Source: an uncultured Bacteroidales bacterium (GTDB lineage: Bacteria; Bacteroidota; Bacteroidia; Bacteroidales; F082). Taken from it: DNA of 64,000 nucleotides. Under the pieces are notes generated by a model. That model worked only from the letters and a program-made list of their open reading frames with translations. It had not been told where the DNA came from and did no database searches. The position numbers and the translations under genes were made by a program. This document shows positions 34,286-44,600 of this stretch, piece after piece. Numbering within the stretch: position 1 is the stretch's first letter; every line of letters begins with the position of its first letter. The stretch lies in contig CAMYVD010000006.1 in the NCBI GenBank assembly GCA_947302205.1, forward strand, positions 1 through 64,000. Reading direction: 5' to 3'.

Positions 34286-34293
34286 CAAAAATA
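34286..34293 (-). promoter_or_regulatory. -7 box of the subtilase gene
   Basis: The minus strand reads TATTTTTG, 24 nt before the ATG at 34261. A heptad repeat (34296-34327) lies directly upstream and separates it from the divergent rnpB promoter. Confidence 0.6.
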
Positions 34294-34295
34294 CA

Positions 34296-34327
34296 TTCTT
34301 TCTTCTTACTTCTGTCTTCTGTCTTCT
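34296..34327 (+). repeat. Heptanucleotide tandem repeat (TTCTGTC-type)
   Basis: Units TTCTTTC, TTCTTAC, TTCTGTC, TTCTGTC, TTCT occupy the space between the divergent -7 boxes of the subtilase gene and rnpB. On the other strand it is the GAAGACA-type repeat. Confidence 0.78.
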
Positions 34328-34337
34328 AAAAAATTCC

Positions 34338-34345
34338 TACTTTTG
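34338..34345 (+). promoter_or_regulatory. -7 box of rnpB
   Basis: TACTTTTG ends 5 nt before the paired 5' end of the RNase P RNA. No standard -33 element is present; the heptad repeat lies there instead. Confidence 0.6.
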
Positions 34346-34350
34346 CGGCG

Positions 34351-34720
34351 GCGATGAGAGATGACTGTCGCGGGTCGGGAAAGCCGACGCGAGGAAAGTC
34401 GGGACAGCGCAGAGCACCGTACTTCCCAACAGGAAGGTATCCGAAAGGGTAACAGCAAGTGCCACAGAAAATTACCGCCTCGCAAGAGGTAAGGGTGAAA
34501 ACGTGAGGCAAGAGCTCACGCGGCGGGTGGCGACATGCCGCCGGGGTAAACCTTACGGGCTGCAAGTCCAAGTATAGAGGCAAGGGCTTCCTCGGAAGCC
34601 GAACGGGCTGCTCGTCCGTCGCCTCAGGGTAGGGCGCTTGAGCCTGCGGGCGACCGCAGGCCTAGAGAAATGACAGTCGCCCCGCAAGGGGAACAGAATC
34701 CCGCTTATGTCTCTCATCGC
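34351..34720 (+). ncRNA. rnpB: RNase P RNA (class A)
   Basis: This is the catalytic RNA that trims tRNA 5' ends. The ends form a perfect 10-bp P1 stem, GCGATGAGAG (34351-34360) with CTCTCATCGC (34711-34720). Conserved elements are GAGGAAAGTC at 34391, CACAGAAAATTACCGCC near 34463, GGTAAACC near 34546, and the 3' P4 strand ACAGAATCCCGCTTAT near 34693. The length of ~370 nt is normal. A short T-run follows. No CDS overlaps it. Confidence 0.96.
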
Positions 34721-34759
34721 TTTTTATAATAAATAATGTATTTGTACGTTATTTTTCAG

Positions 34760-34767
34760 TAATTTTG
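34760..34767 (+). promoter_or_regulatory. -7 box of the TPR/beta-barrel operon
   Basis: TAATTTTG ends 4 nt before the ATG at 34772, so the mRNA should start at or next to the start codon. Confidence 0.6.
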
Positions 34768-34771
34768 AGCC

Positions 34772-37700
34772 ATGAGAAACCATTTCACCATCATCGCCAT
34801 AACGCTGTTGCTTTGCCTAGCCACCTCGGCGGTCAAAGCGCAGAAAAACATCACGCATTACGAACCCCAGTCGCTCTACGAACAGGGCCTGACGCTCTTC
34901 CAACACGGAGAATACGGCGCCGCTTTGGAGACGTTTTCAACGTACCTGAACGCCATTGAGGACAGGATAGTCCAGCAGGCCGTCGATGCGCAGTATTACA
35001 TCGCCGTCAGCGCCCTTTATACGGGTCAGAGTGACGCCGAGTCGAAGATTACGGCTTTCGTGAACGACAATCCGGGCAGTACCTGGGCCAGCCACGCCAA
35101 CTTCCTCTATGCCAACGTGCTGTTTGGGAAAAAGAAGTATGCCGAGGCCCTGACCGTGTATGAAAAAGTGCCTTCGGAATCGCTATCTAAGGATGAAGCG
35201 CAACAGAAGCAGTTCAACATGGCTTACGCCTACGAGCAGCTGGGTTCCATCGACAAGGCGCTACCTTTCTTCCAGGGATTGGCGGTGAATGAAGGCAAGT
35301 ATCAGCAGGATGCGCAGTATTACTACGCTCACATTCAATACCTGAAAGACAACGACCAAGAGGCGCTCCGCTATTTTGGCCCCTTGCGTTCGCATCCAAA
35401 ATACGGCAAGACCGCCGCTTTCTGCATCATGCAAATCAATTACCGTCATGGCAACTATGAGGCGGTGCTGAAGGATTGCTCCGAGACGGTTCAGAATGCC
35501 GAAAACAAGAAGCAGCAAAGCGAGATGGCGCTGATGGTCGCCGACGCCTATTTCCAGCAGAAAAACTATGAGAAAGCGCTGGTTTACTATGGGGCTTTCA
35601 GTCGTATCGCTTTGAGTAAGTCCATGAGCCGCCCGGTCTATTACCAGATGGGTGTCAGCAAAATGAAGACTGGCAAGTTGCAAGAGGCCATCGCCGACTT
35701 GCAGAAGGCTGCCAGCGACCGCGACACCATAGGCCAGTATGCTTCCTATTACTTGGCTTCGTGCTATGCCGATACCGACCAGCCCAAGTTCGCCCGCATC
35801 GCCTTCTTTACCGCTTATTCAGCGAGATTCGACCAAGCCATCAGCGAGGATGCCCTGTTCAACTACGCCCACCTGAGCCTGATTCCCGGTACCGATCCGT
35901 TTGGCGAAGCCGTGTCGCACCTCGATGCCTTTGTGGCCGAAAATCCTCAATCGATGCGTCGTGCCGAAGCGGAGGAACTGGCCGTTTACCTGCTGCTGAA
36001 CACCAAAAACAACGACGAGGCTTTGGCCCGATTGGAGAAGATGCGCAAGAAGAGCCCCGAACTGACGAACGCTTACGACGAGTTGCTTTACGGCACAGGC
36101 GTGGACCATTACCAAAACCGCCGTTACGACAAGGCACAGTCATGCTTCTCGAAGATTCTCAACAGCAATCCCAACGGCAAAAGAAAGTCCGAAGCCGCTT
36201 TCTGGTTGGCTGAATCGGCCTACGCCGCCGGGGATTTCGCAACCGCCGAGCGCTATTTCAAAATGGCGAAAAACGCCTCCGACCGCACCTTGGCCGCCAA
36301 GGCCGATTACGGGTTGGGCTACATCTATTACCAAAAGCCCAATTACGACGAGGCCGTCAGGTGTTTCAGGAGCTTCGTGCAACGCTGCGACGATCGCGAC
36401 AAGGACCTGAAGAGCGACGCCTACATCCGTCTGGGGGATTGCTTCTTTGTGGATCGCAGCTACGACCAGGCCATCAACTATTACGATCTGGCCACCCGCA
36501 TCGGAAAGCGCAACGCCGACTACGCCATCTATCAGCAGGGCCTCTGCTATGGCGCCAAGGGCAACGCCAACCAGAAGATCAACATGCTGGACGAGATGCT
36601 GAGATCGTATCCCAGCACCAACTACTACGACAAGGCGCTGTTTGAGATCGGCAACACGCATCTGGTGTATGGCGACAAGCGCGCTGCCATCACCGCCTTC
36701 AACCGTTTGATCAAGGAAAGGCCACGCTCTTCCTACACCCGTCAGGCGCTGATGAAAGTAGGCATGATCTATTATAACAACAACCAGTACGACCAAGCCC
36801 TGACCAACCTCAAGACCTTGGTGCAGACCTATCCCAACACCGACGAGTCGCGCGAGGCGCAGACCATCATCCGTAATATCTACATGGAGCAGAACAACCT
36901 GAACGAATACTTCAGCTATGTGGAATCCAACGGGTTGGGCCAGGTGCAGGTGACCCAGCAGGATTCGCTGGCCTTCGCCAACGCCGAGAACTTCTTCCTC
37001 GACTGTCGCTACCCAGAGGCGGAGACGGCCTTGAACTACTATTTCGAGCATTTCCCGAAGGGGGCCTACGTGCTGAAAGCCCACCATTACGCTGTGGAAT
37101 GTGCCGAGAAGGTGGGCACCGACGAAGAAGCGAAGACCCATTTGACCTATATCGTGAGCCAACCTGACAACGACTATACCGACAATGCCTTGATGAAACT
37201 GGCTCGCATGGAATACGAACAGGCCCATTACGAGAAGGCGGGGCAGTACTACACGCGGTTGGCCAACATCACCGAGGAGCCTATGCTCAGGCTTGAGGCC
37301 CTTGAAGGCAGCATGAAGAGCTGTTACTTCATGGAGAACTACAACCAAGCCATCGAGATGGGCGAAAACCTGAGCCGTTCCAAGGACTTGACTCCTGAGC
37401 AGACGAACCAGGTCAACCATATCGTGGGTAAGTCGTACGTCATGAAAGGCAACTATGGCGCCGCCATTCCGTGGCTCGACCGTAGCGCCAAGGCCGATCC
37501 TTCGGTGTATGGCGCCGAGAGTGCCTATTATGCGGCATTCGCCACGTTCAAGCTGAATAACCTCGACGATGCCGAGAACCGTGTGTTCGACATCTCCGAC
37601 CATTTTGGATCGCACGAGTATTGGGTGGCCAAGTCGTTCATCCTGCTCGCCGATGTCTATGTCGCCAAGGATAACCTCTTCCAGGCCCGTGAAACCCTCC

Positions 37701-37780
37701 GGAGCATCGTTGACAACTGCTCCATTGTGGCCCTGCGTAATGAAGCCCAAAACCGTTTACAACAAATCCAAGAACAATGA
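34772..37780 (+). CDS. Large exported tetratricopeptide-repeat protein (1002 aa)
   Basis: After a signal peptide (residues 1-23) nearly the whole protein consists of TPR-like helical pairs: repeats with the pattern A-x-Y-Y-A, L-G-x-I-Y-Y and A-x-x-x-F occur from about residue 27 to the end. They resemble BamD/CpoB-type repeats. No catalytic domain was seen. The start lies 4 nt after a TAATTTTG box. The stop overlaps the ATG of the beta-barrel gene, so the two are translationally coupled. It probably acts as a periplasmic scaffold that works with that barrel. Which complex it serves is unknown. Confidence 0.85.
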   Translation: MRNHFTIIAITLLLCLATSAVKAQKNITHYEPQSLYEQGLTLFQHGEYGAALETFSTYLNAIEDRIVQQAVDAQYYIAVSALYTGQSDAESKITAFVNDNPGSTWASHANFLYANVLFGKKKYAEALTVYEKVPSESLSKDEAQQKQFNMAYAYEQLGSIDKALPFFQGLAVNEGKYQQDAQYYYAHIQYLKDNDQEALRYFGPLRSHPKYGKTAAFCIMQINYRHGNYEAVLKDCSETVQNAENKKQQSEMALMVADAYFQQKNYEKALVYYGAFSRIALSKSMSRPVYYQMGVSKMKTGKLQEAIADLQKAASDRDTIGQYASYYLASCYADTDQPKFARIAFFTAYSARFDQAISEDALFNYAHLSLIPGTDPFGEAVSHLDAFVAENPQSMRRAEAEELAVYLLLNTKNNDEALARLEKMRKKSPELTNAYDELLYGTGVDHYQNRRYDKAQSCFSKILNSNPNGKRKSEAAFWLAESAYAAGDFATAERYFKMAKNASDRTLAAKADYGLGYIYYQKPNYDEAVRCFRSFVQRCDDRDKDLKSDAYIRLGDCFFVDRSYDQAINYYDLATRIGKRNADYAIYQQGLCYGAKGNANQKINMLDEMLRSYPSTNYYDKALFEIGNTHLVYGDKRAAITAFNRLIKERPRSSYTRQALMKVGMIYYNNNQYDQALTNLKTLVQTYPNTDESREAQTIIRNIYMEQNNLNEYFSYVESNGLGQVQVTQQDSLAFANAENFFLDCRYPEAETALNYYFEHFPKGAYVLKAHHYAVECAEKVGTDEEAKTHLTYIVSQPDNDYTDNALMKLARMEYEQAHYEKAGQYYTRLANITEEPMLRLEALEGSMKSCYFMENYNQAIEMGENLSRSKDLTPEQTNQVNHIVGKSYVMKGNYGAAIPWLDRSAKADPSVYGAESAYYAAFATFKLNNLDDAENRVFDISDHFGSHEYWVAKSFILLADVYVAKDNLFQARETLRSIVDNCSIVALRNEAQNRLQQIQEQ

Positions 37781-39471
37781 AGACCAAGTATATAGCTTTA
37801 GTTGCATCGCTTTTCCTAAGCGTCGGCGCCTTTGCTCAGCACAACGAGGAAGTTACCATTGAAGGCACGTATCGCCCTAAAGTCAACAAGGTGGACAAGA
37901 TTGTGCTGAAGCCTGAAACGCCTGAACAGTCCTTCACCATGCCTGACAGCGAGGTGAAGGTGCTTGACGTGGATCGCCGTTTCCGCCTCAACATCGAAAA
38001 ACTCGGTCCTTTGGCGTACAACACCAAGAAAGGGGCTGGCGACGACCTTGCGAAGAACTTCCTGATGGCGGGTTTCGGCACACGTATCTCGCCCCTGTTT
38101 CTCTTCAACCACAACTCCAGCCTTTCCAAGAGTCTGGACCTGAGCATCGGCCTCAAGCATTATTCCTCATGGCACAACATCAAGCAATACGCTCCTTCGG
38201 GATTCATGAACAACGCCATTGAAGTAGGCCTGGCCAAACGTGACTTCATGGACATGCAGCTTCGGGGAAAGGTCTATTACAGGAATGATGCCTATCATTA
38301 TTATGGGGTCAAACTCATCGAAGTGCCAGCGGGAGTGACACCCGAAAAAGCCGCCCCGCAGCAGCAATACAACACCATCGGTACCCAATGGGACCTGACC
38401 TCAACGACCACCCGCCTGGGCGAGTTCAAGCACAACGTGGCGCTGGGCTACCATTACCTGTTCGGCCAAGTCGGCGGAGGCATCGAGCATTTGGCCAAGG
38501 CGAAGTACGATCTTGCTTATGTTGACAGCTGGTGGGGCAAGAAGAGCCATCCCCAGAAACTCGGCGTGATCGTGGATGCCCAATATGGCCATAACGGCTT
38601 CGTCGGCCAGGCGACGGTCAGCAGGGGGCTGATCAGGCTGAATCCCTATTTCGAGATGGGCGGCGATTTCTATCGCTTGCATCTTGGCGCAGGGGTGGAC
38701 GCCGCCTCGTATTTCAATGCCACTTTTGGCGGAATCGGGGTCTATCCTGATGTGAAGGGAAGCCTTTTCGTGTTGAACAATTCCTTGGAGTTCTATGCCG
38801 GCTTGAACGGCGGTCGCCAATGGAGATCGTACAGCGAGCTGATAGGGGAGAACCCGTTCGTCCACGTCCTTTCCGACTTCGAGATCTCCAAGGTGAAGTT
38901 GGGCTTTGAGGGCGGCGTCCGTACCAACATCCTGAATACGGTTGACGTGCATGTCGGCGTCCGCTACCGCAATACGGACCGTGATTATTTCTTCCGCCAG
39001 TGCATCGACCTATCGGGAAACCATCCTTACAATAGTTTCGATGTCATTTATGACGATACCAAATTGGTCAGCGTGCTAGGCAACATCCGTTGGCTTGCCA
39101 TGGACAAACTGACGGTGAATGCCGGTTTCACCTACAATAAGTGCGATCCTGCGAATGAGGCTCATGCCTGGTACCGTCCAACCACGGAGGGCGAACTGAA
39201 CCTCACTTATCAGTTGAACGACGCGCTGTCGTTTGATGCCTCGTTCCTGTACCAAGGTGGCCGTTGGGGTCAGCGGTCGATGGGCAATGTGTACCAAAGC
39301 GTCAAGTTGGAAGACGTGTATGATCTTGGCTTGGGTGCCAATTACAAAATCAAGGACCAGTTCACGGTGTTTGTCAAGGCGGATAATTTACTCAATCGGA
39401 AGTATCAACTCTTTGTAAATTACCCAGTTGCAGGGATTGAGGCGTTTGCGGGCATAAAAATGGCCTTTTAA
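37777..39471 (+). CDS. Outer-membrane beta-barrel protein, TonB-dependent-receptor-like
   Basis: This 564-residue protein has a signal peptide (1-20), a short N-terminal part with EEVTIEGTYRPKVNKVDKI, and then a long run of amphipathic aromatic strands that ends in AGIEAFAGIKMAF. A terminal Phe is typical of barrels inserted by BAM. The segment FVKADNLLNRKYQLFVNYP near the C-terminus is typical of TonB-dependent receptor barrels. No full plug domain is visible, so it is smaller than usual for that family. It overlaps the TPR gene by 4 nt. The ligand is unknown. Confidence 0.78.
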   Translation: MKTKYIALVASLFLSVGAFAQHNEEVTIEGTYRPKVNKVDKIVLKPETPEQSFTMPDSEVKVLDVDRRFRLNIEKLGPLAYNTKKGAGDDLAKNFLMAGFGTRISPLFLFNHNSSLSKSLDLSIGLKHYSSWHNIKQYAPSGFMNNAIEVGLAKRDFMDMQLRGKVYYRNDAYHYYGVKLIEVPAGVTPEKAAPQQQYNTIGTQWDLTSTTTRLGEFKHNVALGYHYLFGQVGGGIEHLAKAKYDLAYVDSWWGKKSHPQKLGVIVDAQYGHNGFVGQATVSRGLIRLNPYFEMGGDFYRLHLGAGVDAASYFNATFGGIGVYPDVKGSLFVLNNSLEFYAGLNGGRQWRSYSELIGENPFVHVLSDFEISKVKLGFEGGVRTNILNTVDVHVGVRYRNTDRDYFFRQCIDLSGNHPYNSFDVIYDDTKLVSVLGNIRWLAMDKLTVNAGFTYNKCDPANEAHAWYRPTTEGELNLTYQLNDALSFDASFLYQGGRWGQRSMGNVYQSVKLEDVYDLGLGANYKIKDQFTVFVKADNLLNRKYQLFVNYPVAGIEAFAGIKMAF

Positions 39472-39524
39472 GGGATTTCATTTTCATTTTTCCGAGGGCG
39501 GATTTTTATGCCGAAATTCGATTT

Positions 39525-39545
39525 AAGCCCCTTTTTAGGCTTTTT
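39525..39545 (+). terminator. Weak terminator after the beta-barrel gene
   Basis: AAGCC (39525-39529) and GGCTT (39538-39542) form a 5-bp stem followed by a short T-run. An overlapping alternative, GGCTT with AAGCC downstream, can also form. It is the only terminator-like signal before gyrB. Confidence 0.35.
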
Positions 39546-39577
39546 AAGCCACTTTTGCCCAAAAACAAATTTTTTAA

Positions 39578-41626
<2,049 letters not shown>

Positions 41627-41643
41627 TCCAAAATAAAAACAAT

Positions 41644-44600
41644 ATGAAAACAATGAAAATCACTCGCGTTCTTGCACTCGTCCTGGGTGTGCTTTTGGTA
41701 GGAGCCTTCTCCTCCTGTGACAAGGGAGGGCAGAAGCAAGCGCAGCAGCAGACACAGAACTTCTGCCTTGTTGATGTCGATCCTAGCTACTCAGCCGAGG
41801 AAGTCCAGTTTGACGTGAAAGTCTTCTTCACCCAACCCGTTGAGGAAGAGGATGCACTGAAAATCTTCAATTCGGCTTTCGTTGAGAAATACGGCGTGAC
41901 CTCCAGCTATCTTGGTGACCGAAAGTACAATTTCCAAATCAATGGCGTTCAGCGTCAGCAGTCGGACAGCTACCTTGATCTGGTGCTGGACGGCAAACCG
42001 CTGAAGTCGAAATCGAAAGTGGAAAAAGAGCTGTTGGTCAGCGCAAAGGACTCCTTCAGCGCCATTGACATGAAGGTTGACAAGGAGAACAGTGCCGTTA
42101 CCCTGGTTTTCTCACAGCCGCTGAAACACATCAATCTTGACGGCTTCATCGGGGTCAGTCCCAATATGGGTTACCGCACCGAGATTGTCGGCAACAAGAT
42201 TGTGATCTATTTCGACAAGTCGAACCTCTACAGCTATCAGATGGAGGATATCACCCTCACCATCGGCGCTGGCATCAAGGATGCCGAAGGCAACTCTTTG
42301 GGTAAGGAACAGTCCTTTAACTTCGACCTTACCGACCTGGCTCCGAAAGTGAGATGGACCGAGAATGGCGTGATCGTTCCCGAGGTGAATGACGCCACCG
42401 TGTATTTCGATGCCATCTGCCTGAATTCAGTGGTGCTTCGCATCGCGCGTGTTTTCGATGACAACATCCTTTCCTATTATCAGGACAATGACCTCGACGA
42501 TTCCTACGACATCCGCAAGTCGGGCCGTTTGGTGAAAAAGGTCACCATCGCTTTGGAGACCCCCGATCCCAAGCAGTGGAAGACCTTCCCGATCGTGCTT
42601 TCCGACTATGTGGACGTGAAGGCTGGCGAGATGTACCAACTCATCCTTGACTTCGGTCCCGCCGACTATGCTTTCGCAACCGAGGAGTCGAAAAAGCTCT
42701 CTCTGGAGAACGAGGCTCTTGAAGCCAAATATTGGGATGGACAGGCTTATGAATTCAAGAACACTGATTACGAAGGGGATTGGGACGATCCGTTGACCAC
42801 TACCTATTATAATTATGTGCAGATAAGGAAAAACATCATGGTTACCGACCTTGCCGTTACTGCCAAGATGGGTGCCGACGACGCCATCGACGTGTATGTG
42901 TTCCGGATTTCCGATGCCAATCCTGTTGCAGGTACTGAAGTCTTTGCCTATAACTTCCAGCGTCAGGAAATCGCCTCCGCCAAGACCGACAGTCAAGGCC
43001 ATGCCCATCTGACCTGTGCCAATCGCCCGGCTTTCGTGGTGGCAAAAGACAAGAAAGGCGGCCAGTCGTTGATCAAGACCACGAACGGCGATGCCCTTTC
43101 GTACAGCAAGTTTGACGTTGGCGGCGAGACCATCGTGAAAGGCGTGGCTGCATTTGCCTATTCCAACCGTGGCGTGTGGCGTCCCGGTGACGAGCTCCAG
43201 CTCAACCTCATGCTTTCTGACGTAGATGCCAAGCTTCCGGCCGATTATCCGGTGGTGATGGAAGTCTACGACGCCTCAAGCCGTTTGTATGTCCGCCAAT
43301 CCAACAACAGCCCTGTGGGTGGCATCTATACCTTCACTGTGCAGACCAGCCCGAACGATGAGACGGGTCTTTGGAGAGCCGCTTTCAAGATTGGCAACAG
43401 CGTGATCAACAAGTATTTAAGAGTTGAAACGGTGAAGCCCAACCGTTTAGAGATCAAGTTTGAAACCCCTGAGGTCATCAGCCTCAGCAATCCCCGTAAC
43501 GCGAAACTCAACGCCAAATGGCTCAACGGCCTTACCGCTTCTGGCCTGAAGGCTGAGATTGAAGTCAAGGTGCGTCAAGGAAAGACTGCTTTCGAGACCT
43601 TCCCGACCTATACTTTCGGCAACGACTCAGAGGAGTTCTATCCCGATGAGATCTACCTCTTCAGCGGTCCGCTCGACGGCAAGGGTGACGCCTCCGTGAG
43701 CTTTGAGCCTTTGAAGGATCTTTCTTCGGAACAGATGATCAACGCCACTTTCGTCACCACGGTGTTTGAGGCTGGCGGCGACTTCAGCATCGCTTCGTCA
43801 ACTGGCAAACTTTCCCCTCGCGAGAGATACGTGGGTGTGGAGCTGCCTGCCACCGAGTCGAAATACGGTGAGTACTACTTCACCAACCGCAACTGGAAAT
43901 TCCCCATCGCTGTGGTCAAGGAGAACGGCGAACTCGATAAGTCAACCATCGCCCTCGATTACCAACTCTACAAGCTTGACGGCTACTGGTGGTGGTCGAG
44001 TGAGGATGCCTATTCGCTGAAGAAATACGTGAGGGGCACCTACAAACGTCCTGAGATGAGCGGAACCATGACCTGCAACAACGGCAAGACCGAACTGCAA
44101 ATCAATGTGCCTAACGAAAAGTGGGGCCTGTACCTGCTCGTGATCGACGACAAGCAGGGAGGCAACACCTTCGCCAAGGTGATGCGCTTCGACTGGGATT
44201 ACGTCACCATCCACTCCACTGGCGATGCTGAAGGCCCGGCCCAGTTGTCATTGAACAACGGCAAAGGCTCCTATAAGGTTGGTGAAAACATCGTGGTCAA
44301 CTTCCCGGCCAACGAAAAGGCCAAGGCATTGGTGACCATCGAAGCGAACGACAAGGTCATCAAGACCATGGTGCTCGACAAGTTGGGTACCGAGGGCGCT
44401 GTGGAGTTCAAAGCCACGGAGGAGATGATTCCGAACGTCTACGTGTACGTCTCCCTGATTCAGCCTCGTGACGCTGGCAACGACATGCCGCTGCGCATGT
44501 ATGGCGTGGTGCCGGTGAGGGTAGAGGACGGCAACTTGCAGCTGAAGCCTGTGCTCGACGTTCCCGAGACCTCCAACACCAACAAGAAAGTTCAGGTCAC

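Noticed and set aside
36140-37750. A 536-codon open frame antisense to the large TPR gene
   Set aside because: The plus frame has a signal peptide, clear repeats and a promoter; the antisense frame is rich in Val/Gly/His/Gln as expected for a shadow.
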